Counted from the stretch's first letter, positions 7,051 through 14,481 are shown. The stretch: DNA of 22,815 nt from JBEAOO01 sp041164825 (GCA_041164825.1 JBEAOO010000063.1:1-22815), one strand, 5' to 3'. Translations and numbers: made by a program. Notes: a model not told the origin generated them from the sequence alone.

Positions 7051-7929
7051 TTGGCACCCACCGCCCCCACCCAATTGACCGTTGAGCAGCTGCTCAAGCG
7101 CATCTCGCAGGAGTACGAGGGCCTGAGCAAACAGCTCAAGCTGATTGCGCGGCACGTGGAGCAGCACCGCGACCACCTCGGCCTCGAAGGCATCCAGGAC
7201 GTGGCCGCGCAGTGCGCCGTGCAGCCCTCGGCTGTGGTGCGCTTTGCCAAGCACTTTGGCTTCACGGGCTTCACCGAGATGCAGCGCATCTTTCGCGATG
7301 GCCTGGCGCGCCAGATCTCGCCCAGCCGCAACTACAAAACGCGCATCCGCGAAGCGATTGAAGGCGGCGCCGCCGACCTCTCGCCGATCGACATTGCGCA
7401 CGAGTTTTTGGGCGGCAGCATTGCCGGCATGCAGGAGCTGCAAAACACGCTCAATGGCCCGAGCTTCAAAAAGGCGGTCGATTTGTTGGCCGAGGCCGAC
7501 GCGGTCTGGATCGTCGGCTCGCGCCGATCCTTCCCGGTGGCCGTGTACCTCGACTACGCGCTGCAGCACACCGACAAGCGCATCGGCCTGATCACCGCCA
7601 TGGGCAGCATGCACAACGGCCATGTGCGCTCGGTGCGCAAGGGCGATGTGATCATCGCGATCTCGTTTGCGCCCTACGCCGAAGAGACCGTGGAGGTGGC
7701 GCAGGCCGCCGTGGCGCGCGGCGCCAAGCTGATTGCGCTGACCGACAGCCGCATGAGCCCGCTGGCCAAAGACGCGCCGGTGACGCTGGTGGTGCAAGAC
7801 AACGCGACCTTCGGCTTCCGCTCGCTGACCAGCACCATGGGCCTGGCGCAGAGCTTGTTCATTGCGCTGGCGCACCGGCTGGAGCTGCCCTACCGGCCGA
7901 CGCGGCCACAAGGCGCCGTCGGCAGCTGA
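7051..7929 (+). CDS. RpiR-family transcriptional regulator (IolR-like)
   Basis: A 292-residue regulator with an N-terminal RpiR-type helix-turn-helix (about residues 40-90, including VAAQCAVQPSAVVRFAKHFGF and FTEMQRIFRDGL). A C-terminal SIS domain follows (about 125-265, with VWIVGSRRSFPVAVYLDYAL and GDVIIAISFAPYAEETVEVA) and normally binds a phosphorylated sugar. The start is TTG at 7051, with GAGG seven bases upstream; the nearby ATG at 7038 is out of frame and closes after 15 codons. It converges on the LacI gene, with stops 17 bp apart. IolR of rhizobia belongs to this family; the matching operators here and at iolG support that role, but the ligand is inferred. Confidence 0.9.
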   Translation: MAPTAPTQLTVEQLLKRISQEYEGLSKQLKLIARHVEQHRDHLGLEGIQDVAAQCAVQPSAVVRFAKHFGFTGFTEMQRIFRDGLARQISPSRNYKTRIREAIEGGAADLSPIDIAHEFLGGSIAGMQELQNTLNGPSFKKAVDLLAEADAVWIVGSRRSFPVAVYLDYALQHTDKRIGLITAMGSMHNGHVRSVRKGDVIIAISFAPYAEETVEVAQAAVARGAKLIALTDSRMSPLAKDAPVTLVVQDNATFGFRSLTSTMGLAQSLFIALAHRLELPYRPTRPQGAVGS

Positions 7930-7946
7930 CATCGCGGCAGGCCGGC

Positions 7947-9011
7947 TCACAGGTAAGGCCTTGCCGGCAGGTTCTGCGCGCAGAACAAGCGGAATTCATT
8001 GGGCCCGGCGGTGGGCGCTTGCTCCACAAAGCCGCCCGCGTGCAGCAACTGCTGCAGGCTGCTGAGCACCTGGCCATCGGGGTCCTGGTCGATGGCGAGG
8101 TCCATCAGGCCGGCATCAATCGCGGCACGGTGTTCGTCCGACAACTCGTGCCCCACCCAGGCCACACGCGGGCCCTCGCCCTTGAAGCGTTGCAGCGCCG
8201 CGGTGATGCCTTCGGCCCCGGCACCGCTGTGGTACAGGCCCACCAGCGGCCCCGGCGCGTTGCCGATCAGCGCGTGTTTCACCGCCTGGTAGCAGCGGTC
8301 GGCGTCGTCAAAACACTCCTCCACCTCGCTGCAGGTGAGCTGCGGGTGCTGTGCTTGCAACTGCGTGATGCAGCCGCGCGTGCGCTCGGCGTGGGCCGAG
8401 TAGCTGAGTGAGTTGCTGAGCACCAGCACGCGGCCCGGCTGCGCGGCGAGGCGGCCGATGAAGTGGCCCGCGGTGTGGCCGGCGGCGAGGTTGTCGATGC
8501 CGGCGTAGTGCAGGCGCGGCACCTCGCCGATGTCGCTCATCATCGTCACCACCGGCACGCCTTGGGCGATCACGGTGCGCAGCGCGGCGCGCACGGCGGG
8601 GCTGTCGTGGATGGCAACGATCAGGCCATGGCGGCGCTGCGGCGGGCGCAAGATGGCATCCACGATGCGCGCGTCGTCGCTCTCGTCAATCACCTGGCGG
8701 TGCACGGCAATGCGGCGGTCGAGCATCTGCATGGAGCGCTGCAGCGCCTGGTCGAGCCGGCGAAAGTAGGGCGTGGGGCTGCGCGCCATCACCACGTCAA
8801 AACGCGTGATGCCGCGCCGCAGATCGGGCAGCAAACGCGGCACGGCCAAGCGCTTGGCCGCGGCCACCACCTTTTCGCGCGTGGCCGGCGCCACGCTGTC
8901 GCGCTCGTTGAGCACCCGGTTCACCGTGGCCACGCTCACGCCCGCTGCGGCCGCAATCTCGATGAAGCGGGCGCTGCGTTTGCGGCGGGGGGCGGGTTGG
9001 AGGTCGGCCAT
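7947..9011 (-). CDS. LacI-family transcriptional regulator
   Basis: A 354-residue regulator. The DNA-binding helix-turn-helix and hinge occupy residues 15-55 (RFIEIAAAAGVSVATVNRVL, then NERDSVAPATREKVVAAAKRL). A periplasmic-binding-protein-like effector domain follows, with GLIVAIHDSPAVRAAL, HYAGIDNLAAGHTAGHFIGRL and LVGLYHSGAGAEGI. The ATG at 9011 is used; the in-frame extension to 9137 reads through the REP-like hairpins and is not protein-like. It lies 128 bp downstream of the iolI-like gene on the same strand and may be co-transcribed with it. Having both an RpiR and a LacI regulator in one inositol-type locus is unusual. The effector is probably a sugar or cyclitol. Confidence 0.9.
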   Translation of the reverse strand: MADLQPAPRRKRSARFIEIAAAAGVSVATVNRVLNERDSVAPATREKVVAAAKRLAVPRLLPDLRRGITRFDVVMARSPTPYFRRLDQALQRSMQMLDRRIAVHRQVIDESDDARIVDAILRPPQRRHGLIVAIHDSPAVRAALRTVIAQGVPVVTMMSDIGEVPRLHYAGIDNLAAGHTAGHFIGRLAAQPGRVLVLSNSLSYSAHAERTRGCITQLQAQHPQLTCSEVEECFDDADRCYQAVKHALIGNAPGPLVGLYHSGAGAEGITAALQRFKGEGPRVAWVGHELSDEHRAAIDAGLMDLAIDQDPDGQVLSSLQQLLHAGGFVEQAPTAGPNEFRLFCAQNLPARPYL

Positions 9012-9032
9012 GGGGCTCGGGTTGGAAAGGAA

Positions 9033-9130
9033 CCCTCTCCCCCTGGGAGAGGGCAGGGTGAGGGCCTGTTGGCGGGGCATCCACCCCGCGGTGAGAGCCC
9101 CCACCCCGGCCCTCCCCCAGAGGGGGAGGG
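9033..9130. repeat. Cluster of three REP-like GC hairpins
   Basis: Three consecutive palindromes fill the lacI-iolI gap. CCCTCTCCC/GGGAGAGGG is at 9033-9053 with a 3-nt loop, GCGGGG/CCCCGC at 9072-9089, and CCCTCCCCC/GGGGGAGGG at 9110-9130 with a 3-nt loop. The words AGGGTGAGGG and CCCCGGCCCTC are typical of dispersed intergenic repeats in Burkholderiales. The cluster could stabilise or partly terminate the iolI message. A related unit lies at 1165-1200. Confidence 0.8.
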
Positions 9131-9139
9131 AGTTCACGC

Positions 9140-9979
9140 TCAGGCGGCGACGGCGTTGGCCACGCCCTGACGGATGTAGGCCATGCTGTCGGCCAGCAGC
9201 TGTTCCACATTGGTTGCGACGGCGATCTCACGGGCGAAGGGCTCGTACGACACGTAGCCTTGGTAGCCAGCGTCCAGCAGGTGGCGGATCTGGGCGATGT
9301 TGCCCAGGCGGTCGGCGCCGCCCACCAGCAGGCGGTGCTCGTCGCGCATCTGGTTGACGTTCAGCGCCGTGTCGTCCACGCCCGAGATGTGGATCAGGCC
9401 GGTGAGCTGCGGGAAGAACAGGCCTTCGCCGGCGAGGTGGTGGTGGAAGGTGTCGTGCACGAGGCGGAAGGTGCTGGGCGCGCCGATTTCTTCAAACGCG
9501 CGCACGGCTTGCGACTTGCGGCGCACGGCGCACTCTTCAAAACCCAGCGGCTCGACCAGGCCGATCAGGCCGGCGGCTTCCAGCAGCGGCTGCAGCGAGC
9601 GCAGCGCGTGCACCAGGTCGGTGTGGCGCTGCTCGGCCGTGCGGTCGTCTTTGAAGCTGTTGGTGGGGCACAGCACCAGCGCCTCGGCGCCGCAGGCCAC
9701 GGCGTAGGCAATCATGTCGCGCGCTTCGGCTTCGCGGGTGGCGTCGAACTGCTCAAAGCGCTGCAGCGCGTTGATCGAGCGGATGGTCAGGCCGTGGGCG
9801 TGGGCCGCAGCGCCGATGGCGGCAGCGGGGGCGCCGTCGTTCATTTCGGCCTGGGGCAGGTCGTTGCGGATTTCGATGGCCTTGACGCCCAAGCGCTGCG
9901 TCATGGCGGCGAACTCGGCGAAGGGCATGGTGGGGGCGCTCATGCGGTTGATGGCGAAGGAAACGGTGGGCTGCGACAT
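9140..9979 (-). CDS. iolI: 2-keto-myo-inositol isomerase-like TIM-barrel protein (IolI)
   Basis: A 279-residue xylose-isomerase-like TIM barrel close to IolI, which interconverts inosose isomers in inositol catabolism. The metal ligands expected from Bacillus IolI are all present: Glu143 (LVEPLGF), Asp176 (VHDTFHH), His197 (LIHISGVDD) and Glu246 (SYEPFA). INALQRF also matches INALVFF-type segments of the family. The ATG at 9979 begins MSQPTVSFAINRMSAP. The upstream extension to 10087 is not conserved in character and covers the operator region. The gene is divergent from the iolG-like gene and upstream of lacI. No iolB, iolC, iolD or iolE is seen here, so the rest of an inositol pathway must be elsewhere or the substrate differs. 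Confidence 0.82.
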   Translation of the reverse strand: MSQPTVSFAINRMSAPTMPFAEFAAMTQRLGVKAIEIRNDLPQAEMNDGAPAAAIGAAAHAHGLTIRSINALQRFEQFDATREAEARDMIAYAVACGAEALVLCPTNSFKDDRTAEQRHTDLVHALRSLQPLLEAAGLIGLVEPLGFEECAVRRKSQAVRAFEEIGAPSTFRLVHDTFHHHLAGEGLFFPQLTGLIHISGVDDTALNVNQMRDEHRLLVGGADRLGNIAQIRHLLDAGYQGYVSYEPFAREIAVATNVEQLLADSMAYIRQGVANAVAA

Positions 9980-10069
9980 GGCGGTGGTGTCCTGTGGAGA
10001 AAGATTCGGAGGGGATGACGGGTGGCAGCGAACTCTAGGTGCAGCCCGGGCGCCCGCGCCTGCGCAATC

Positions 10070-10087
10070 TTGATCATTTTCGATCAA
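10070..10087. promoter_or_regulatory. Operator-like dyad TTGATC-N6-GATCAA
   Basis: A perfect 6-bp inverted repeat (10070-10075 and 10082-10087) with spacer ATTTTC, on the iolI side of the intergenic region. Its AT-rich form stands out against the GC-rich background. It is a candidate site for the LacI-family protein, although it lacks the central CG usual for LacI operators. Confidence 0.45.
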
Positions 10088-10107
10088 ATGCGCCAGACCG
10101 CGGGAGA

Positions 10108-10120
10108 ACCCTCAGAGGGT
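10108..10120. promoter_or_regulatory. Short palindrome ACCCTC-A-GAGGGT
   Basis: A perfect 13-bp palindrome lying between the other two dyads. It could be a further operator, but it is short and GC-rich, so it may be chance. Confidence 0.25.
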
Positions 10121-10154
10121 CAATACGGAATCTGAATTTCTTTTCGCATTTACG

Positions 10155-10172
10155 TTGGAAATATCTTTCCAA
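10155..10172. promoter_or_regulatory. IolR-type operator TTGGAA-N6-TTCCAA
   Basis: TTGGAAATATCTTTCCAA contains an exact GGAA-N6-TTCC and has 7-bp arms (TTGGAAA, TTTCCAA). This is the form I know for RpiR-type IolR of Sinorhizobium. A degenerate copy, GGAA-TCTGAA-TTTC, lies at 10127-10140, with centres 30 bp apart, about three helical turns. The site covers the -35 box of the iolG promoter, as expected for repression. Confidence 0.65.
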
Positions 10173-10194
10173 GCGCAAATGCCGCCGCTATAGT
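10166..10194 (+). promoter_or_regulatory. iolG promoter
   Basis: TTTCCA (10166-10171), a 17-bp spacer and TATAGT (10189-10194), embedded in the operator palindrome. Transcription would start near 10201, leaving a leader of about 140 nt. Confidence 0.55.
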
Positions 10195-10342
10195 CCGCCG
10201 CAGACCGCTCTTGGCGCAACCCCATGCCCCTGGTGAGTCGGCCCCTCAGCCCCGAATGTCGGGTGGCACGCTGATGGGCAGACCCGGCGCTGACTGGCCG
10301 AGCGGCCCCTGGTTTTCACCCCACATATCGTCTGGAATTCGC

Positions 10343-11338
10343 ATGAAAAACGTCGCCGTCTTTGGTGCCGGTCGCATCGGCCGCATCCACGCCTCCAACA
10401 TCGCCTCGCTGCCGGGCGTGTCGCTCAAGTTCGTGAGCGACCCGATGGCCGAATACGCCGAAGAGCTGGCCGCCAAGTACGGCGCCCAGAGCGCCAGCGT
10501 TGAAGCCATCTTGGCCGACAAGAGCATCGATGCCGTGGCCATCTGCTCGTCCACCGACACCCACTCCGACCTCATCACCCGCGCCGCCAAGGCCGGCAAG
10601 CACATCTTCTGCGAGAAGCCGGTGGACCTGTCGGCCGCGGCCGCCAAGACCGTGGGCGAGGTGGTGGCTGCCGCTGGCGTGCAATGCATGATCGGTTTTC
10701 AGCGTCGCTTTGACCCGACCTTCAACGAAGCGCGCCGCCGCATGGACGCCGGTGAGATCGGCAACCCGGAGATGCTGGTCGTCACCAGCCGCGACCCGGG
10801 CGCCCCGCCGCCGGCCTACATCAAGGCCTCGGGCGGCATCTTCCGCGACATGCTGATCCACGACCTGGACGTGTTCCGCTGGATCTTGTGCGCCGACGGC
10901 GACGAAGCCGCCTGGCTGAGCGCCACCGGCTCGGTGCTGACCGACCCGGCGATTGCCGACCTGGGCGACTACGACAGCACCGCCGTCACCATCCGCACCA
11001 AGAAGGGCCGCCTCTGCCAGATCAATACCAGCCGCCGCGCCGCCTATGGCTACGACCAGCGCTTTGAGGTGCTGGGCTCCAAGGGCCTGCTGCAATGCGG
11101 CAACCACACGCCCACCGAGGTGGTGCAGTGGGACGCACAAGGCATCCGCGGCGACAAGCCGGAGAACTTCTTCCTGCAGCGCTACGCCGCCGCCTATCGC
11201 CTGGAGCTGACGCACTTCTTTGAGTGCCTGCAAAGCGGCGCCACCTTCAAGACCACCGTGGCCGATGGCGTGAAGGCCCAGATCCTGGCCGACGCCGCCA
11301 CCGAGAGCGCCAAGTCGGGCCAACCGATCACGTTCTGA
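10343..11338 (+). CDS. iolG: myo-Inositol 2-dehydrogenase-like protein (IolG), Gfo/Idh/MocA family
   Basis: A 331-residue NAD-dependent dehydrogenase that oxidises a hydroxyl of a cyclitol, as IolG turns myo-inositol into 2-keto-myo-inositol. A Rossmann domain starts with VAVFGAGRIGRIHASNI (residues 4-20). The catalytic triad residues are Lys92 (EKPVD), Asp169 and His173 (FRDMLIHDLDVFRW). INTSRRAAYGYDQRFEVLGSKG in the second domain is typical of IolG. The ATG at 10343 begins MKNVAVFGAG; upstream in-frame sequence is leader. It is followed 138 bp later by a second family member. The IolR-type operator and divergent iolI support the inositol assignment; activity on other cyclitols or sugars is possible. 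Confidence 0.87.
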   Translation: MKNVAVFGAGRIGRIHASNIASLPGVSLKFVSDPMAEYAEELAAKYGAQSASVEAILADKSIDAVAICSSTDTHSDLITRAAKAGKHIFCEKPVDLSAAAAKTVGEVVAAAGVQCMIGFQRRFDPTFNEARRRMDAGEIGNPEMLVVTSRDPGAPPPAYIKASGGIFRDMLIHDLDVFRWILCADGDEAAWLSATGSVLTDPAIADLGDYDSTAVTIRTKKGRLCQINTSRRAAYGYDQRFEVLGSKGLLQCGNHTPTEVVQWDAQGIRGDKPENFFLQRYAAAYRLELTHFFECLQSGATFKTTVADGVKAQILADAATESAKSGQPITF

Positions 11339-11405
11339 TCAAGCGGGCGCATCGCCGCCCGCCCTCCCTGGCTCACCGGGTGATCCACCGGTAAGCGTCT
11401 GTCCT

Positions 11406-11443
11406 GCTTCGGCGCCCTTGCCTCCCGGCCTCGGCGCCGAAGC
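11406..11443 (+). terminator. Terminator-like hairpin between the two dehydrogenase genes
   Basis: GCTTCGGCGCC (11406-11416) is perfectly complementary to GGCGCCGAAGC (11433-11443), with a 16-nt loop. TCTTCT rather than a clean T-run follows, so it may act as a partial terminator or an mRNA-stabilising hairpin. Confidence 0.45.
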
Positions 11444-11476
11444 GTCTTCTGCAGCCCCCCTCTGCCCGCCCACCCC

Positions 11477-12496
11477 ATGCGCCCCTTGAACATCGGCATC
11501 GCCGGCCTCGGCCGCCTCGGCCAACGCCACGCCCAAACGCTGGCCTTCCAAACCCGCCATTGCAAGCTCGTGTCGGCGTGCAGCCCGGTGGCCGCGGAGC
11601 GCGAGTGGGCGGCAGCCACCATCGGCGCCGATGTGGCCCTGCACAGCGATTTCGACACCTTCGTGCGCGACCCGGCGATTGACGCCGTGGTGCTGGTGAC
11701 GCCCACCTCGCTGCACGCCGAGCAGGCGATTGCCGCGCTCGAAGCCGGCAAGCACGTGTTCATCGAAAAGCCGCTGGCCCTCAACATCGCCGACTGCGAG
11801 CGGGTGGAGGCCATCGGCAAGCTGCACCCCCAGCAAGTGGCCATGGTGGGCTTTGTGCGCCGCTTTGACCCGAGTTATGCCAACGCCTTTGCCGCCATCC
11901 AGCGCGGTGAGGTGGGCCGGCCGTTTTTGGTGCGCTCACAAACCGGCGACCAGAACGACCCCGAGGGCTTCTTCGTGCGCTTTGCGCCCACCTCGGGCGG
12001 CATCTTCATGGATTGCAGCGTGCACGACATCGACCTGGCGCGCTGGATGCTGGGCAACCCCAAGGCCACGCGCGCCTTTGCCAGCGGCACCATCGCGCTG
12101 CACCCCGGCCTGGCCGCGTGCAATGACGTGGACAACGGCCTGGCGATTGTCGAATTCGAAGGCGGCGCACGCGCGGTGTTTTACGCCACCCGCACCCTGC
12201 CCCACGGCCACGAAACCACCACCGAGGTGATCGGCACCACCGGCACGCTCAACATCGGCGTGGGCGCCGAGCGCGACCGTGTGCAATACCGCAGCGCGGC
12301 CGGCGTGAGCCACCAGCCGCTGCGCGATTTTCACGAGCGTTTTGTCGAGGCCTTCACGCTGGAGATGGCCGCCTTCGTGGCCGCCTGCCACGGCGAGATC
12401 GCTCCACCCCTGAGCCTGCACGACGCCACCGAAGCCACCCGCATCGGGCTGGCCATCACCAAGTCACTGCACAGCGGAATGCCGGAAGCGGTGTGA
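11477..12496 (+). CDS. Gfo/Idh/MocA-family dehydrogenase (second, IolG-like)
   Basis: A 339-residue NAD(P)-dependent oxidoreductase. The Rossmann motif is IGIAGLGRLGQRHAQTLA (residues 6-23). The catalytic residues are Lys98 (EKPLA), Asp179 and His183 (SGGIFMDCSVHDIDLARW), the same arrangement as in the preceding IolG-like protein, so it is a paralogue likely to act on a related polyol. The ATG at 11477 has no clear ribosome-binding site; the 5' flank is C-rich. It converges on the iclR-type gene, with stops 37 bp apart. A scyllo-inositol or inosose substrate is plausible but not shown. Confidence 0.85.
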   Translation: MRPLNIGIAGLGRLGQRHAQTLAFQTRHCKLVSACSPVAAEREWAAATIGADVALHSDFDTFVRDPAIDAVVLVTPTSLHAEQAIAALEAGKHVFIEKPLALNIADCERVEAIGKLHPQQVAMVGFVRRFDPSYANAFAAIQRGEVGRPFLVRSQTGDQNDPEGFFVRFAPTSGGIFMDCSVHDIDLARWMLGNPKATRAFASGTIALHPGLAACNDVDNGLAIVEFEGGARAVFYATRTLPHGHETTTEVIGTTGTLNIGVGAERDRVQYRSAAGVSHQPLRDFHERFVEAFTLEMAAFVAACHGEIAPPLSLHDATEATRIGLAITKSLHSGMPEAV

Positions 12497-12533
12497 GCCT
12501 GTCCGCGGGCCGCTCGCCGCGACCCGCGCCAGC

Positions 12534-13292
12534 TCAAATCACCTCCCGCACCACCTGCACAAACTCAGTCAGCGCGGGCAGCACGCGCTGGATCAGCTGC
12601 TCGCGGCTCATGGGTTGCATCGGGATGGTGGAGCCCACGGCGCCGCAGCATTCGCCCTTGCGGTCTTTCACGGCCATGGCGATGCCGCGCAGGCCGGGGG
12701 TGAGTTGCTGCTCGGTGATCCAGTAGCCGAGGTCGCGCGCCATGCGCACATCGCGCTCAAACGCCACCGGGTCGGTGACGGTGTTGGGCGTGAAGGCGCT
12801 GAACTCGTGCTCGGCAATCCAGCGCTCCACCTGCGCCTGCGGCCAGGTCGCCAAGATGGCGATGCCGGGCGTGACCACATGGGTGGGCACGCGCGCGCCG
12901 GGTAAAAAGCCGATCGACATCAGGCGCGGGTTGTTGCTGCGCGCCACGTAGACGATCTCGTGGCCGTCGAGCACGCTGAAGTTGAAGCTCTCGCCGCACT
13001 CGATGGCCAGGCGCTGCAAAAACGGCTGCACCAGCCGCGGCAAGCGCGCAGCGCCCAAATAACTTTGGCCCAGGCGCAGCACGCGCGGCGTGAGCCAGAA
13101 GCGTTTGCCGTCGCTGTCGGCATAACCAAAGTGCACCAGGCTCAGCAGGTAGCGGCGGGCGGCGGTGCGGGTGAGGCCGGCGCGCTGCGCGGCTTCTGAG
13201 GGCGACAAGCGCGGGTGCTCGTCGTCAAAGGCCTCGATCACGCGCAGGCCGTTGCCCAGGCCGTCAATGATGTCTTTGCGTTGTATGTCCAT
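12534..13292 (-). CDS. IclR-family regulator, PcaR/PcaU/QuiR-like
   Basis: A 252-residue regulator with an N-terminal winged helix (residues 8-70, including LSPSEAAQRAGLTRTAARRYLLSLVHFGY) and an IclR effector domain (about 85-250, with VYVARSNNPRLMSIGFLPGARVPTHVVTPGIAILA). GLRGIAMAV and GAVGSTIPMQPM are typical of the aromatic-catabolism branch (PcaR, PobR, PcaU), which senses protocatechuate-type compounds. The start is the ATG at 13292, MDIQRKDIIDGLGNGL. It is divergent from the AroE-like gene, and a three-half-site operator lies between them. Control of the aroE-like/liv operon is the natural inference. Confidence 0.88.
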   Translation of the reverse strand: MDIQRKDIIDGLGNGLRVIEAFDDEHPRLSPSEAAQRAGLTRTAARRYLLSLVHFGYADSDGKRFWLTPRVLRLGQSYLGAARLPRLVQPFLQRLAIECGESFNFSVLDGHEIVYVARSNNPRLMSIGFLPGARVPTHVVTPGIAILATWPQAQVERWIAEHEFSAFTPNTVTDPVAFERDVRMARDLGYWITEQQLTPGLRGIAMAVKDRKGECCGAVGSTIPMQPMSREQLIQRVLPALTEFVQVVREVI

Positions 13293-13360
13293 CTGCCACG
13301 CCCTTCAGAAAGCCAGTTCCAGCACCCGGCCGGCTCGGTGGATTCCCCACAAACGCATGA

Positions 13361-13390
13361 TGATCGCGCGTCATGCGCGATTATCGCGCA
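13361..13390. promoter_or_regulatory. Three-half-site operator for the IclR-family regulator
   Basis: Three 10-bp half-sites share ATCGCGC: TGATCGCGCG (13361-13370), TGCGCGATTA (13374-13383, inverted) and TTATCGCGCA (13381-13390). The first two form a palindrome and the third is a direct repeat of the first 20 bp away. As I recall, PcaU of Acinetobacter binds a palindrome plus a direct repeat of 10-bp motifs. On the minus strand the site includes GATAAT, a possible -10 box for the regulator gene, which would give autoregulation. Confidence 0.6.
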
Positions 13391-13408
13391 CACCAGGGGC
13401 TCTCCGCC

Positions 13409-13437
13409 TTGTGGCGCCGAGGCAGGCTGTCTATCGT
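13409..13437 (+). promoter_or_regulatory. Possible promoter of the aroE-like/liv operon
   Basis: TTGTGG (13409-13414), a 17-bp spacer and TATCGT (13432-13437), each four of six to consensus. It lies 18 bp downstream of the IclR-type operator, so binding would sit just upstream of the -35 box, an activator-like position. Confidence 0.4.
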
Positions 13438-13529
13438 TCGCTCCCAACGCAGCCCACGGCTTGCCGCGTCCACGCTGTCGCCCCATCCTTCACCCGCCAA
13501 CGTCCTTGACCGCATCCGCATTCGCCCCC

Positions 13530-14387
13530 ATGACCATCACCGGCACCACCCGCGTCTTCTTCGTCCTCGGCCACCCGGTGGCTCAGGTGCGGGCGCCCGA
13601 GGTGTTCAACCCGCTGTTTGCCGCGCACGGCGTGGATGCGGTGCTGGTGCCCGCGCAGGTCGCGCCCGATCGCCTGGCGGCGTTTGTGCAAGGCACGCTG
13701 GGTGCGCACAACATGGACGGGCTGTGGCTCACCATCCCCCACAAAACCGCGGTGATGGACCTGCTGCAGCACAGCGACCGCCAGGCGCAGCGCGCCGGCG
13801 CCGTCAATGCGCTGCGCCGCAACGCCGATGGCAGCCTGGAAGGCGCGCTGTTTGATGGCCTGGGCCTGGCCAAGGCGCTCGACCACCTGCAGGTGCGCAC
13901 CACCGGCCAACGCGTGCTGCTGCTGGGCACCGGCGGCGCAGGCATGGCCATTGCCGCCGCCTTGTGCGAGCGCCCGCTGGGCGAGCTGGCCTTGTTTGAT
14001 GCCCTGCCCGGCCGTGCCGACATGGCCGTGCAACGCCTGCGCGCCGGTGGCAGCGTGGCGCCGCTGACCGCCGCCGTGAGCAACGATGCCGCGGGCTTCG
14101 ACGTGATCGTGCACGCCACGCCGCTGGGCCTGAACGCCGACGACCCGCTGCCGCTGGACGTGGCCCGCATCGCCCCCCACGCCACCGTGGTCGACATCTT
14201 GATGAAGCGCCAGCCCACCGCCCTGCAGCGCGCCTGCGAAGCGCGCGGCCTCACCGTGCACCCGGGCTTTGAGATGCTGGCCCAGCAGGTGCCCGAGTAC
14301 CTGCGCTTTTTTGGCTTCGAGGCGATGGCCGAGGCCGTGGCGCTCGATCTCGCCCCCGTGCGCCAGCGCCTGACGGCCCTGGCCTGA
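13530..14387 (+). CDS. Divergent shikimate/quinate dehydrogenase-like protein (AroE family)
   Basis: A 285-residue AroE-family oxidoreductase. Kept family residues are Thr and Lys of LTIPHK, the Asn of AGAVNALRR, the Asp of LFDGLG, the GTGGAGMA dinucleotide loop and the Gln of GFEMLAQQ. The carboxylate-binding motif HSxSP of AroE reads QVRAP, so both serines are lost. The NADP-phosphate motif NRT reads FDAL, with an Asp after the strand, which favours NAD and a catabolic direction. The ATG at 13530 starts MTITGTTRVFFVLGHP; the upstream frame covers the operator. It is the first gene before the ABC importer. A role in oxidising a quinate- or shikimate-like compound is probable, and biosynthetic AroE is unlikely. 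Confidence 0.82.
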   Translation: MTITGTTRVFFVLGHPVAQVRAPEVFNPLFAAHGVDAVLVPAQVAPDRLAAFVQGTLGAHNMDGLWLTIPHKTAVMDLLQHSDRQAQRAGAVNALRRNADGSLEGALFDGLGLAKALDHLQVRTTGQRVLLLGTGGAGMAIAAALCERPLGELALFDALPGRADMAVQRLRAGGSVAPLTAAVSNDAAGFDVIVHATPLGLNADDPLPLDVARIAPHATVVDILMKRQPTALQRACEARGLTVHPGFEMLAQQVPEYLRFFGFEAMAEAVALDLAPVRQRLTALA

Positions 14388-14481
14388 GGCCTGGGTCTGA
14401 GGCGTTGGTCTGAATCACCCCGTTCCAGCCCCTGCTCTTTTTCGTTCCACCCACAAACACAGATCCACAAGGAGACATCCC

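Larger units (their letters stand above)
9980..10342. other. Regulatory intergenic region between iolI and iolG
   Basis: A 363-bp stretch without a gene between two divergent genes. It holds three separate perfect dyads (10070-10087, 10108-10120, 10155-10172), one clear promoter toward iolG, and a GC-rich leader of about 140 nt before the iolG ATG. No convincing -35/-10 pair was found for the iolI direction. Confidence 0.7.

Noticed and set aside
9012..9137. N-terminal extension of the LacI regulator
   Set aside because: It is a translation of the REP-like hairpins; the helix-turn-helix begins normally after the ATG at 9011.
10211..10342. In-frame extension upstream of the iolG ATG
   Set aside because: It is the GC-rich leader; the Rossmann motif starts directly after the ATG at 10343.
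13215..13529. Long extension of the AroE-like frame
   Set aside because: It covers the IclR-type gene start and the operator; family similarity begins at the ATG at 13530.
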